A stretch of DNA of 64,000 nt from an uncultured Ruminococcus sp. (GTDB lineage Bacteria; Bacillota; Clostridia; Oscillospirales; Ruminococcaceae): the NCBI GenBank assembly GCA_944388405.1, contig CALXIQ010000024.1:100335-164334 (forward strand), given 5' to 3'. Shown piece after piece: positions 16,602-26,654 of this stretch. The position numbers and the translations under genes were made by a program. The stretch's first letter is position 1; every line of letters begins with the position of its first letter. Under the pieces are notes generated by a model, which saw nothing but the letters and a program-made list of their open reading frames with translations, had not been told where the DNA came from and ran no database searches.

Positions 16602-17492
16602 ATGAAAGATTCTTTTTCACGCTTTCACCCGCTGGTGAGCTTTGGCTATTTTACTGCGGTGCTGTTGTTTTCAATGTTTGTTATGAACCCCGTTTTTCTG
16701 CTTATCGCCATAGTAAACGCCGTTTGGTATTCGGCATATCTCAACGGAGCAAAAAGCCTTCGCTTCGCACTTCTGTATGTCTTGCCCTTGGCGGTTATGC
16801 TGATTGTTATTAATCCGCTGTTCAATCATGAGGGAGTGACAATTTTAACTTATCTGCCAAACGGAAACCCACTTACGCTGGAGTCGATTGTGTACGGCGT
16901 TATGGCAGGGCTGCTGATGGCAGTGGTGGTAATGTGGTTTTCCTGCTTCAACAAGGTAATGACTGCCGATAAATTTATGTATCTTTTCTCAAAAGCAATC
17001 CCTCATCTCAGCCTTATGCTGTCAATGAGCCTGAGGTTTGTTCCTCGCTTTAAGGAACAGTTTGCAGAGGTCAGAAAAGCCCAGCAATGCATTGGTCGGG
17101 ATATTTCAAGCGGTAGTATTATTCGGCGCATTAAAAATGCCGTGAGAATTTTCGGAATAATGATAAGCCGAGCCCTTGAAGGTTCGGTTGAAACCGCCGA
17201 CTCAATGCGAAGCCGCGGTTACGGTACGACAAAAAGAACTTGCTTTACAAAATACACATTTGAAAAAAGAGACGGCGTTATCCTTACGCTTACAGCGGCG
17301 TTCAGCGGATATGTGATTTTTAGCTGTGTAATGGGTTATGCTGATTTCAGATGCTTTCCCACGGTGAGCATAAGCCCCGTAACGGCGTGGTCGCTGACGG
17401 TGTATGTCTGCTATTTTGCGCTGTGCTCAATGCCCATGATAATAAATTTACGGGAGGACAGAAAGTGGAAATATTTAAGGTCGAAAATTTAA
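16602..17492 (+). CDS. ecfT: ECF transporter transmembrane protein EcfT (CbiQ family)
   Basis: Membrane scaffold that couples the ATPases to the substrate-binding S component. 296 residues with about five to six hydrophobic helices. The coupling helix motifs are recognisable but divergent: KAQQCIGRD where the first x-R-G motif is expected, and SMRSRGYG as the second. GGAGG lies upstream of the ATG. Its 3' end overlaps the start of the A-A'-S fusion by 28 bp. With that gene it makes a complete ECF importer in one operon, here predicted for cobalamin because of the riboswitch. Confidence 0.9.
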   Translation: MKDSFSRFHPLVSFGYFTAVLLFSMFVMNPVFLLIAIVNAVWYSAYLNGAKSLRFALLYVLPLAVMLIVINPLFNHEGVTILTYLPNGNPLTLESIVYGVMAGLLMAVVVMWFSCFNKVMTADKFMYLFSKAIPHLSLMLSMSLRFVPRFKEQFAEVRKAQQCIGRDISSGSIIRRIKNAVRIFGIMISRALEGSVETADSMRSRGYGTTKRTCFTKYTFEKRDGVILTLTAAFSGYVIFSCVMGYADFRCFPTVSISPVTAWSLTVYVCYFALCSMPMIINLREDRKWKYLRSKI

Positions 17493-20122
17493 GCTTTGCC
17501 TACCCGGAAAGGGAAGAAAATGCGATTGACAACATCTCATTTTCGGTTTACCCGGGTGAATTTATCACAATCTGCGGTCCTTCCGGCTGTGGTAAAAGCA
17601 CTCTCCTTAGGCATTTTAAGACGGTGCTGACTCCTCACGGCAAAAGAGAGGGCAGAATAGTTTTCAGACAAACTTCACTTGATGAAACAGCGGCGGAGTT
17701 TCAAAGCCGTGAAATTGGCTTTGTAGGGCAGTCGCCGGATAATCAGCTCGTCACCGATAAGGTGTGGCATGAGCTGGCGTTCGGCCTGGAAAGCCTCGGG
17801 GTGGATAGCGATACCATACGCCGAAAAACCGCTGAAGCGGCAGAGTTTTTTGGAATACAGCCTATTTTTGAAAAGAATGTAAGCGAGCTTTCGGGCGGTC
17901 AGAAGCAGCTACTGAATCTGGCTTCTGTGCTGGTAACAAAGCCGTCGGTTGTGGTCCTGGACGAGCCCACTGCCCAGCTTGACCCCATTGCGGCGTCGGA
18001 GTTTATTAGTATGCTTGTGAAAATTAACCGTGAGCTTGGAATAACGGTTATCATCACCGAGCACAGACTCGAGGAGGTAATTCCCGTAAGCAGCCGTCTG
18101 ATTGCAATGGAGGGTGGTAGAATAATCTGTGACGATGTCCCACGCAAAGCCGCCAAGCTTTTAAAAGATGGCGGTATGTTTGCGGCGATGCCTGCGCCAA
18201 TGCGAATCTGGTCTGCACTGTCAGATGGCGGCGATTGTCCCCTGACGGTGGGGGAGGGCAGAGTGTGGCTTGAAGGGTACGCACTTAATCACACTCCCAC
18301 GCCGTTAAAGCGTGAATATACAAAAGATGTAGGCGAAACGGCGGTGGAGGTAAAAAACGCCTGGTTCAGATACGACAAAAACGGGGAGGATATACTTAAA
18401 GGAGTATCCTTTAAAGCGGAAAAAGGGCGGCTGCTTGCAATAATCGGCGGGAATGGCGCCGGAAAAACCACGCTGCTTTCTCTGCTTTGCGGGATTAATT
18501 TTCCATACCGTGGAAAAGTCATCATCAACGGTGAGAATATCCGGGAGGTTAAAAATCTAAGCGGCAATATTGTGGGAGCAGTCCCCCAGAATCCCGAAGC
18601 TTTGTTTGTTAAGAAAACCTTGCAGGAGGATTTGACTGAAATGCTTGACGGCAAAAAGCTGTCGGCAGCCGAAAAAGCCGGGGCAGTGGCAGCCGTCATG
18701 AAGCTTTGCGGAATCGAGGGGCTTTGCTTACGTCATCCTTTTGACCTTTCCGGCGGCGAGCGGCAGAAGGCGGCTCTTGCAAAGGTTTTGTTGTGCGACC
18801 CTCAGATACTGTTGCTGGACGAGCCTACAAAGGGGCTTGACGCTGATTTTAAGCATACCTTTGCCGCAATCCTTAAAGCCTTGTGTCTTAAAGGCAAGAC
18901 CATAATAATGGTTAGCCATGATATTGAATTCTGCGCCGAGTACGCCGACAGCTGCGTTATGCTGTTTAACGGCAGTGCGGCGGCAGAGGGCAGACCGTCT
19001 GATTTCTTTGCGGAAAATATGTTTTACACCACCTCCGCAAGCCGCATGGCAGGAGGCATAGTAAAAGGCGCGGTTACGGTAAACGACGTTATAACTGCAT
19101 TCGGCGGCAAAGCGGAGGAAATTAAGCCCATAGATATGCCCCCTGTTGCCAATCTGAAGCTTCCCTACCGTCAGGAGCAGTCGCCTGTGCCAAGTAAACG
19201 GGGTAAAATGTCCCTTGGACGTAAAATTCTGATTTCCATGGCTGTTGTGCTTTTCGCAGTATCGGCAGGTTTAAGCTTAGGATTGATAAATACGCCTGTT
19301 AATGCACTGCTTGGAATAAGACCTGAATATATTCTGCTTGTAATAAGCGTAATTCTCCTTGGAATGGCATTTGTAAAAAAGCCGGATTACAAAACATATG
19401 ACACCCCTCCCGCTAAAAAGCGGCAGCTGAAAAAGCGTACCATAGCCGCTGCGGCAATGATTCTCCTGGCAATTCCTGTGACGGTGTTTGTGGGGGTTTA
19501 TTATCTTGACGATAAAAAATATCTGTTTATCTCACTGCTGGTAATGCTTGAATGTATGCTGCCATTCTTTATGATTTTTGAGGGCAGAAAGCCAATGGCG
19601 AGAGAGCTTGTTATAATCTCTGCCCTGTGTGGACTGGCAGTTGCGGGCAGGGCGGCATTTTATATGTTCCCCCAGTTTAAGCCGGTGCTTGCGCTGATGA
19701 TAATCTCGGGAGTAGCCTTCGGCGGCGAAACAGGCTTTCTTGTAGGCGCAGTGACAATGCTTGTATCCAATATGTTTTTTCAACAGGGACCATGGACTCC
19801 CTGGCAGATGTTTGCAATGGGCATAATCGGATTTTTATCTGGAATATTGTTTCGCAAGGGATTTCTGCGGCGTGACCGCATTCCATTGAGCATATTCGGA
19901 TTTCTCTCCGCCGTGATAATCTATGGAGGAATAATGAACCCATCCTCAGCGATAATTGCAGGGACAGAGCTTAACCGATATGTGCTTGCATCATATTATG
20001 CTGTGGGGCTTCCCATGGATATTGTCCACGGTCTGGCTACGGCGGTGTTTTTGTTTATAGGCGCAGAGCCTATGCTTGACAGACTTGACAGAGTAAAGGT
20101 TAAATACGGATTGGCGGAGTAG
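17465..20122 (+). CDS. Fused ECF transporter EcfA-EcfA'-S component (predicted cobalamin)
   Basis: 885-residue fusion. Two ABC ATPase domains come first: Walker A GPSGCGKST at 38-46, signature LSGGQKQ near 142 and LDEPTAQLDP; then GGNGAGKTT near 328, LSGGERQ near 428 and LDEPTKGLD. From about residue 580 a membrane S component follows (roughly 300 residues, seven or eight helices) with AVAGRAAFYMFP and QQGPWTPWQM, motifs I associate with the CbrT-type S family. The start is a GTG with GGGAGG 7 nt upstream; the open frame upstream lies inside ecfT. Joining both ATPases and the S component in one chain is unusual. Substrate is inferred from the B12 riboswitch. Confidence 0.9.
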   Translation: MEIFKVENLSFAYPEREENAIDNISFSVYPGEFITICGPSGCGKSTLLRHFKTVLTPHGKREGRIVFRQTSLDETAAEFQSREIGFVGQSPDNQLVTDKVWHELAFGLESLGVDSDTIRRKTAEAAEFFGIQPIFEKNVSELSGGQKQLLNLASVLVTKPSVVVLDEPTAQLDPIAASEFISMLVKINRELGITVIITEHRLEEVIPVSSRLIAMEGGRIICDDVPRKAAKLLKDGGMFAAMPAPMRIWSALSDGGDCPLTVGEGRVWLEGYALNHTPTPLKREYTKDVGETAVEVKNAWFRYDKNGEDILKGVSFKAEKGRLLAIIGGNGAGKTTLLSLLCGINFPYRGKVIINGENIREVKNLSGNIVGAVPQNPEALFVKKTLQEDLTEMLDGKKLSAAEKAGAVAAVMKLCGIEGLCLRHPFDLSGGERQKAALAKVLLCDPQILLLDEPTKGLDADFKHTFAAILKALCLKGKTIIMVSHDIEFCAEYADSCVMLFNGSAAAEGRPSDFFAENMFYTTSASRMAGGIVKGAVTVNDVITAFGGKAEEIKPIDMPPVANLKLPYRQEQSPVPSKRGKMSLGRKILISMAVVLFAVSAGLSLGLINTPVNALLGIRPEYILLVISVILLGMAFVKKPDYKTYDTPPAKKRQLKKRTIAAAAMILLAIPVTVFVGVYYLDDKKYLFISLLVMLECMLPFFMIFEGRKPMARELVIISALCGLAVAGRAAFYMFPQFKPVLALMIISGVAFGGETGFLVGAVTMLVSNMFFQQGPWTPWQMFAMGIIGFLSGILFRKGFLRRDRIPLSIFGFLSAVIIYGGIMNPSSAIIAGTELNRYVLASYYAVGLPMDIVHGLATAVFLFIGAEPMLDRLDRVKVKYGLAE

Positions 20123-20283
20123 CTGTCGGAAATAATCAACGGTTGATTGTATGTTTCTGCAAATTATAGGCTGGGATTTTTTTAAGGACTTTTATTTCAA
20201 TAAATTTCTTTTTTATTTCAGTTTTAAAAGCTCGTTTTCGGTGCAAATTATAATTAAGCATTAAATGCAACGGAGGTGTAGAT

Positions 20284-20733
20284 TTGCAGAGCAAAGCAGT
20301 CAAGATTTTTACATTATTTGCTGTAGGCGCCCTTATATACGGACTGATAGAAATATGGGCAAGGGGCTTCACCCACATAACAATGGGAGTATTAGGGGGA
20401 GCTTCAATGGTTGTGATACATCTTTTGAATGACGAGCGGCGACAGGGCATGAACTATTTCCTGCAGATTTCAATAGCGGCGTTTTTTATAACGGCAATTG
20501 AATTTCTGGCAGGGGAGATTCTAAACAAATATCTTCAAATGAACATCTGGGATTATTCCGACATTCCCCTAAACTTTGACGGACAGATTTGTCTGCCGTT
20601 TGTTTTTTTGTGGGTTATACTTTCCGCCGTAGGAACAGCCCTTGACGATTTAATACGCTGGAGAATGTTTAAAGAACCCAGGAATTTCAGCTACCTGAAA
20701 AGCGAACCCCCTTTAAGCGTCGATGCAAATTAG
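20284..20733 (+). CDS. CmpB-like putative ABC transporter type IV membrane protein
   Basis: 149 residues with about four hydrophobic helices. The segment WDYSDIPLNFDGQICLPF is the hallmark of the PF06541 family (putative ABC-transporter type IV, CmpB), whose function is not established. It begins with TTG, selected by CGGAGG at 20271-20276, 7 nt upstream; no ATG fits. It lies 160 bp after the B12 importer with no strong terminator between, so read-through from the operon is possible, but a functional tie is unproven. A bidirectional terminator follows. Confidence 0.7.
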   Translation: MQSKAVKIFTLFAVGALIYGLIEIWARGFTHITMGVLGGASMVVIHLLNDERRQGMNYFLQISIAAFFITAIEFLAGEILNKYLQMNIWDYSDIPLNFDGQICLPFVFLWVILSAVGTALDDLIRWRMFKEPRNFSYLKSEPPLSVDAN

Positions 20734-20736
20734 AAA

Positions 20737-20787
20737 AACGATACCGCACAATGCTGTAAGCAAACCGTGTGCGGTATCGTTTGTTTT
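20737..20787. terminator. Bidirectional terminator
   Basis: AACGATACCGCACA (20737-20750) pairs with TGTGCGGTATCGTT (20768-20781). T runs flank it on both strands, serving the CmpB-like gene and the converging ispD. Confidence 0.92.
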
Positions 20788-20803
20788 TATACAAGTCCTT
20801 AGT

Positions 20804-21496
20804 TTAAATCAACGCTTCGGCGATTTTCAGGTCATAAGGCGTAGTAATTTTAATGTTGCTTACATCACCCTCAACAATCGAAACGGGTATACCTGCGCCG
20901 TTAAACACTCCGCAGGCGTCGGTAAGAGAGCTTTTTTGCTTTTCAGTAAGCCTTGAGTATGCGTCAATAAAAGTCTTTATATTAAAGCTTTGAGGTGTCT
21001 GAGCATGATAAAGACAGTTGCGGTCAAGGGTTTTTTCGGTTTCCGTTCCATTTTCGCTGTATAAAATCGTATCCGTTGCCTTAACAGCGGTAGTGCAAGG
21101 TTTGCCTGACAGCGCCGTTTGGATGTTACCGTTTATTATTTTATCTGTTACAAAGGGTCTTACGGCGTCGTGAGTGAGAATTATGTCGTCGGGGTTAATT
21201 CCGTAATCCTCCGAGATCTTTTCTATTATCCTCAGCACCGTGGAATTTCTGTCCTTGCCGCCTTTTATAATGCAGATACGTTCTTTCTGCTCAATATACT
21301 CATTGACAAGGCTTTCGGTATATCCTATCCGTTCACTGTGAACGCCCAGGTAAATTTTTTCAATGCGGCTGTCGGCAAGAAACTTTTCCACTGTCCATAT
21401 AATTATCGGCTTGCCCTTAAGCTTTATAAACTGCTTTGGAATGTCAAAGCCCATTCTGCTGCCGATTCCGCCTGCCGCTATTCCTGCAAAAATCAT
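20804..21496 (-). CDS. ispD: 2-C-methyl-D-erythritol 4-phosphate cytidylyltransferase
   Basis: Third step of the MEP isoprenoid pathway: joins CTP and methylerythritol 4-phosphate. 230 residues. The N-terminal nucleotide-binding loop AAGGIGSRMGFDIPKQF, the central THDAVRPFV, and the late QTPQSF motif are intact. It follows the PRPP synthetase gene on the same strand after a 66-bp gap that holds a perfect GGGCGG/CCGCCC hairpin, so it may be attenuated or separately expressed. Confidence 0.95.
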   Translation of the reverse strand: MIFAGIAAGGIGSRMGFDIPKQFIKLKGKPIIIWTVEKFLADSRIEKIYLGVHSERIGYTESLVNEYIEQKERICIIKGGKDRNSTVLRIIEKISEDYGINPDDIILTHDAVRPFVTDKIINGNIQTALSGKPCTTAVKATDTILYSENGTETEKTLDRNCLYHAQTPQSFNIKTFIDAYSRLTEKQKSSLTDACGVFNGAGIPVSIVEGDVSNIKITTPYDLKIAEALI

Positions 21497-21535
21497 TTGT
21501 TACAAGACCACCCTTTACCCGAATATAAATCAAGG

Positions 21536-21555
21536 GCGGATATACCGCCCTTATA
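21536..21555 (-). terminator. Hairpin between PRPP synthetase gene and ispD
   Basis: AAGGGCGG/CCGCCCTT, a perfect 8-bp stem right after the stop codon on the minus strand. The tail is weakly T-rich (GATTTATATT), so it may be a partial terminator or an mRNA 3'-end stabiliser. Confidence 0.5.
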
Positions 21556-21562
21556 TTTTGTA

Positions 21563-22711
21563 TTACTGACCGTATTTTTTCAGCAGCGCAGCGATTTTCT
21601 GATGAGGATCGATAATATTTGATATGGAAAGATCATGATTGAGGGAAGCGATAAAATAAGAAATATACTTAGCGCAGTCAACCTCATGGAACCACGTTCT
21701 CTGCAGAAGCTGAGGAGTGCGATAGGTAAGGTTTGTGCCGAAAACTCCGTCGATAATTCCGTCGGCATATGCCTTGTCAAAGCTGTCAAGCCCGTTGGTG
21801 AAAATAGCGTAGGTAGCATAAGCAAAAATTCTCTTGGCTTTACGCTTTTTCAGCTCAACCGCAACCTCCAGCATCGACTCGCCCGAGGAGATAATGTCGT
21901 CAGCAACAAAAACGTCCTTGCCTGTCAGATCGTTACCGAGATATTCGTGAGCCACAATCGGATTTCTTCCGTCGATTACAATCGAATAGTCACGACGCTT
22001 ATAGAACATTCCCAGGTCAACGCCCAGTACCGAAGCGTAATACATATTTCTGTTGATAGCGCCTTCGTCGGGGGAAACAATCATAAAATGATCCTTGTCG
22101 ATAACAAAGTTATCTATGCTCTTGAACATTGCTTTCAGAACCTGATATGAGGGAATGATATTGTCAAAGCCCATAAGCGGCACTGCATTCTGCACTCTCG
22201 GATCGTGAGCGTCAAAGGTAAGTATATTCTCAACACCCATAGCCTCCAGCTCCTGAAGAGCAACGGCACAGTCGAGGGACTCGCGATAGTTTCTTCTGTG
22301 CTGACGTCCGCCGTAAAGAGAAGGCATAATAACGTTTATTCTGTGAGCCTTTCCGCTTGCCGCCTGAATTATTCTCTTGAGGTCCTGATAATGGTCGTCG
22401 GGCGACATGGCATTTTTCTTGCCGAAATAATTGTAGGTACAGCTATAGTTGCCCACATCGCAAAGAATGAACAGGTCGTTTCCTCTTACAGTGGATCTTA
22501 TCAGACCTTTTCCATCGCCGGAGGAAAATCTCGGACAGTCTGTTTCAATAAGATAATTGTCATTTGCCATGCCCTGGTCTTTTCCCCATTTAACAAGATA
22601 ATCGTTGATTTTTTTGCCCAGCTCCTGTGTGCCGTTCATTGAAATAAGACCGAGGGGCGCAACTCTTGTCTGAGTGTCGAACAAAATTTTTTTTGTGTTT
22701 GAGCTTTCCAT
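21563..22711 (-). CDS. prs: Ribose-phosphate pyrophosphokinase (atypical clostridial form)
   Basis: Makes PRPP from ribose 5-phosphate and ATP. The start MESSNTKKIL is chosen for the GGAGGATC just upstream and gives 382 residues, longer than the standard 310-320. Family marks include MPSLYGGRQHRR, DAHDPRVQ, and the PRPP loop, here VADDIISSGESM rather than the usual DDMIDTGGT. It is therefore a divergent branch, and activity is inferred. A long leader of about 200 nt separates it from its promoter. Confidence 0.82.
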   Translation of the reverse strand: MESSNTKKILFDTQTRVAPLGLISMNGTQELGKKINDYLVKWGKDQGMANDNYLIETDCPRFSSGDGKGLIRSTVRGNDLFILCDVGNYSCTYNYFGKKNAMSPDDHYQDLKRIIQAASGKAHRINVIMPSLYGGRQHRRNYRESLDCAVALQELEAMGVENILTFDAHDPRVQNAVPLMGFDNIIPSYQVLKAMFKSIDNFVIDKDHFMIVSPDEGAINRNMYYASVLGVDLGMFYKRRDYSIVIDGRNPIVAHEYLGNDLTGKDVFVADDIISSGESMLEVAVELKKRKAKRIFAYATYAIFTNGLDSFDKAYADGIIDGVFGTNLTYRTPQLLQRTWFHEVDCAKYISYFIASLNHDLSISNIIDPHQKIAALLKKYGQ

Positions 22712-23149
22712 TCCAAGATCCTCCGTTTTCTGTTTTATTTTGAGCCGCCTTATAAGCCTTTGATACGTTTTAAGCAACCTATGTAATTACAAAGCGTAAA
22801 TAATCATGCCATACCCGGCAAGAAAATACTCTGCCGCACGCAATTTTCACACCGCAAAAAACGATAACCGACTATGAAAGACGACTGAGGCAAACAGCCT
22901 TTACGCACTTCTACTATTTTATTATACTTTATTCGATTCGTTTTTACAATACCTTCTACGAAATTTTATATTTATTTATATTATTACACAAAATCATCCT
23001 CACAATTTTTAAAGCTTTTATACAACAATGTTTATTAAAACGTTTCCATCATTCAACTTTTATCTATAAAATGTTGGCTGTCCGAAAGTTGATTTTATCC
23101 GGCGAGTATGCTATAATATCATTCAGACAGCGTCATGGGAGGAAAACAG
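22712..23149. other. Divergent intergenic region, two promoters and a long leader
   Basis: No gene seen. On the minus strand TTGTAA, 17 nt, TATAAT (complement 22921-22949) drives the PRPP synthetase gene through a leader of roughly 200 nt with short stems (GGCA/TGCC) that matches no riboswitch I know. On the plus strand TTGATT (23089-23094), 17 nt, TATAAT (23112-23117) drives the phosphatase gene. The middle is AT-rich with no other signal. Confidence 0.7.
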
Positions 23150-24241
23150 ATGGAAAATGTTATCAGGACAGTGCTTCCGCACAAATGCAGAATAATTGCC
23201 ATGAGCGATATTCATACATACGACAATCTGCTTAAATCAGTACTTAAAAAAGCGGAATACAAGCCGGGTGAGGACTATCTGGTTATAGTAGGTGATATTC
23301 TCGAACACAGGGATAATAACTTAAGCACTATCCGCACTGTAATGAAGCTGTGTGAAAACGACAGAACTTTCTGCTTACTTGGAAACAATGATACTGCCGT
23401 TGTCAGAATGGCGTTTTCATATCCTTATGAACGATTTGCCGAAAAATTTTATTGGAAGGGCACAACTTACAATCAGATGGCTGAAAGCCTTGGCTTTGAT
23501 TGGTGCAGTGAGGAAAACTGGCTTGATATACGCAGGGCGGTCCACGAAAAATATAAGCCGGAGCTTGATTTTATGAAAGCACGCCCAATTGCCTTGGACA
23601 CTCAGGAGCATTTTTTTGTTCACGCAGGACTTGAAAACCGTCCCGACTGGGAGAATACTGACGATAATTATGCAATAACAGTCCCATGGTTTTTCACAAA
23701 AGAAAACCCAACGGACAAATGGCTTGTTGTAGGTCATTTTCCCGTGTATAATTTTAAGGAGAGCAACTGTACAAACCTGCCGATTTTTGATTATGACAAA
23801 AAGATAATTGACATTGACGGCGGACTCGGCATAAAGCCTGCATGTCAGCTTAACGCTCTGATAATAAATAAGGACGGGAATAATTATACCTACAGCGTTG
23901 TCTGGGATACAGTGTTTGACAGAAAAACCGTAAAATCCGATTACCACAGCCTGCTTAATCCCGTTTATACCAACTGGAGCAATCAGGATATAGAAATACT
24001 AAGCACTGAAGAAGGTCTGGCATATGTTCGCGATAATGTAACCGGACAAAGCGGATATATCCCCGAAAGCCGTATATATGACAGCAAGGGAGTTAAGTCG
24101 GTATATGATTTTCTTTCGGCGTTTTTGTCGGTTAAAAAGGGTGAGAGTGTTTTTTATGTTGAAGAACGAAACGGGTATGCCAAGATAATAACCGACAACG
24201 GTAAGGTCGGATGGATACCGAAAAAATGTTTAGAGGAGTGA
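23150..24241 (+). CDS. Calcineurin-like metallophosphoesterase with C-terminal SH3-like domain
   Basis: Predicted serine/threonine or nucleotide phosphatase. Metal-site motifs: SDIH near residue 18-21, VGDILEH, GNNDT and VHAGLENRP, then VGHFPV. Residues past about 275 look like an SH3-like (SH3b) domain, ending GWIPKKCLEE. There is no signal peptide, so it should be cytoplasmic. The start is the ATG 7 nt after GGGAGG; the upstream ATG overlaps the ribosome-binding site. 363 residues. A PAS-domain gene follows after 5 bp in the same operon, hinting at a signalling unit. Confidence 0.82.
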   Translation: MENVIRTVLPHKCRIIAMSDIHTYDNLLKSVLKKAEYKPGEDYLVIVGDILEHRDNNLSTIRTVMKLCENDRTFCLLGNNDTAVVRMAFSYPYERFAEKFYWKGTTYNQMAESLGFDWCSEENWLDIRRAVHEKYKPELDFMKARPIALDTQEHFFVHAGLENRPDWENTDDNYAITVPWFFTKENPTDKWLVVGHFPVYNFKESNCTNLPIFDYDKKIIDIDGGLGIKPACQLNALIINKDGNNYTYSVVWDTVFDRKTVKSDYHSLLNPVYTNWSNQDIEILSTEEGLAYVRDNVTGQSGYIPESRIYDSKGVKSVYDFLSAFLSVKKGESVFYVEERNGYAKIITDNGKVGWIPKKCLEE

Positions 24242-24246
24242 TTGAA

Positions 24247-24618
24247 ATGAATTTAACCCCATTTTTCAAAGGCATAATTGACTCGGACGACCAGGCCGTA
24301 GTTATTTGCAATACTAAGCATGAAATTATATATATGAACCCTGCGGCGGTTAAAAGATACGAAAAATTCGGAGGCGCACAGCTTGTGGGCAAAAGCGTGC
24401 TTGACTGTCATAACCCCCGATCGGTGGAAATCATCAGGCGCAATATTGAGATTATGACCAATGATAAAGGCGTAAACAAGATTTTTGAAGCCCACAGTAC
24501 AAAAAACGGCGGAAACTATGACATCTACACCACCGCAATCCGCAATGAGGACGGCGAACTGATAGGCTATTACGAAAAATTCGAGGATAAGAATCTGTAC
24601 TTATCCGAAAAAGACTGA
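24247..24618 (+). CDS. Small single-domain PAS protein
   Basis: 123 residues, almost entirely one PAS domain: an opening helix, VVICNTKHEIIYMNPAAV, and the closing strands GELIGYYEKFED. There is no output domain and no membrane segment. The start sits after GAGG and 5 bp past the phosphatase stop; the open frame upstream overlaps that gene and is rejected. It probably senses a small ligand or redox state, or modifies the adjacent phosphatase. Ligand unknown. Confidence 0.78.
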   Translation: MNLTPFFKGIIDSDDQAVVICNTKHEIIYMNPAAVKRYEKFGGAQLVGKSVLDCHNPRSVEIIRRNIEIMTNDKGVNKIFEAHSTKNGGNYDIYTTAIRNEDGELIGYYEKFEDKNLYLSEKD

Positions 24619-24624
24619 TGGTGA

Positions 24625-25848
<1,224 letters not shown>

Positions 25849-25862
25849 GAAGCCGCTCGCTG

Positions 25863-25894
25863 CGGCAGATTTGTGCGAATGTGCGCAAGTCTGC
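25863..25894 (+). other. Strong hairpin between tgt and mntP
   Basis: GGCAGA/TCTGCC extended by U-G, UUG/CAA and further pairs into a 13-bp stem with a six-base loop. No T tract follows. It could end tgt transcripts weakly or regulate mntP. It does not show yybP-ykoY (Mn riboswitch) signatures. Confidence 0.5.
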
Positions 25895-25931
25895 CGTTGT
25901 TGATTATCGGCGTTATGAAAGGCTTGATGTA

Positions 25932-26492
25932 ATGGATAGGTTTGAAATTTTTCTTATTGCTTTGGGACTGTCAATGGACGCCTTTGCGGTGTCGGTAACC
26001 AACGGTATGTGGGTGAAAAAAGCTGCTCTGGTATATTCTCTGATGTGCGGACTGTGCTTCGGGCTTTTTCAGGGAGCAATGCCTGCAATAGGATATGCGT
26101 TTGGGAGCGGATTTGAAAAGTGGATTTCGGTGTTTGACCACTGGATAGCCCTGATTCTACTGCTGTTTATCGGAGGCAGAATGATAGCCGAAAGTATAAA
26201 ACACAAAGAACCGGACGAAAGTATAGTTATGTTAACTCTTCCGCTTCTGATTGTTCAGGGGCTTGCCACAAGCATAGACGCACTCGCCGTAGGCGTAAGC
26301 TTTGCGGCGCTTTCGGTGAACATTGTCAGCACTTCTGCTATAATTTGCTCGGTTACTTTTGTTATCAGCTGCATGGGAGTGTTTATAGGCAGAAAATTCG
26401 GCGGCAGGCTTAACAACAAAGCCGAAATTGCGGGGGGAATAATACTTATTGCAATCGGATTAAAAATATTTACAGAGCATATGTTTTTCTGA
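25932..26492 (+). CDS. mntP: Manganese efflux pump
   Basis: Mn(II) exporter of the MntP (DUF204) family. The start MDRFEIFLIA gives 186 residues and six hydrophobic helices, the family standard; the upstream GTG frame runs through the intergenic hairpin and is rejected. The two repeated halves each carry the metal-path acidic motif: LGLSMDAFAVS near residue 10-20 and TSIDALAVGVSF near 115-126. The ribosome-binding site AAAGG is weak. It lies 83 bp after tgt. Confidence 0.92.
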   Translation: MDRFEIFLIALGLSMDAFAVSVTNGMWVKKAALVYSLMCGLCFGLFQGAMPAIGYAFGSGFEKWISVFDHWIALILLLFIGGRMIAESIKHKEPDESIVMLTLPLLIVQGLATSIDALAVGVSFAALSVNIVSTSAIICSVTFVISCMGVFIGRKFGGRLNNKAEIAGGIILIAIGLKIFTEHMFF

Positions 26493-26654
26493 CAGGCTGA
26501 AATGTAAAATCGTGCGGTACGAATTAATAATTAACATCTTAAATTGTTCATAATTAAGACATAAATATATGCTATTATAATAATCGTGGTTTTTTGGACA
26601 AGTGTATAAAAAACTGTCATGTGTATAAAATTTCAGAATGTTGGGAATAATAAA

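Noticed and set aside
25849..25931. yybP-ykoY manganese riboswitch before mntP
   Set aside because: There is a strong hairpin but none of the conserved riboswitch sequence, so it is listed only as a hairpin.
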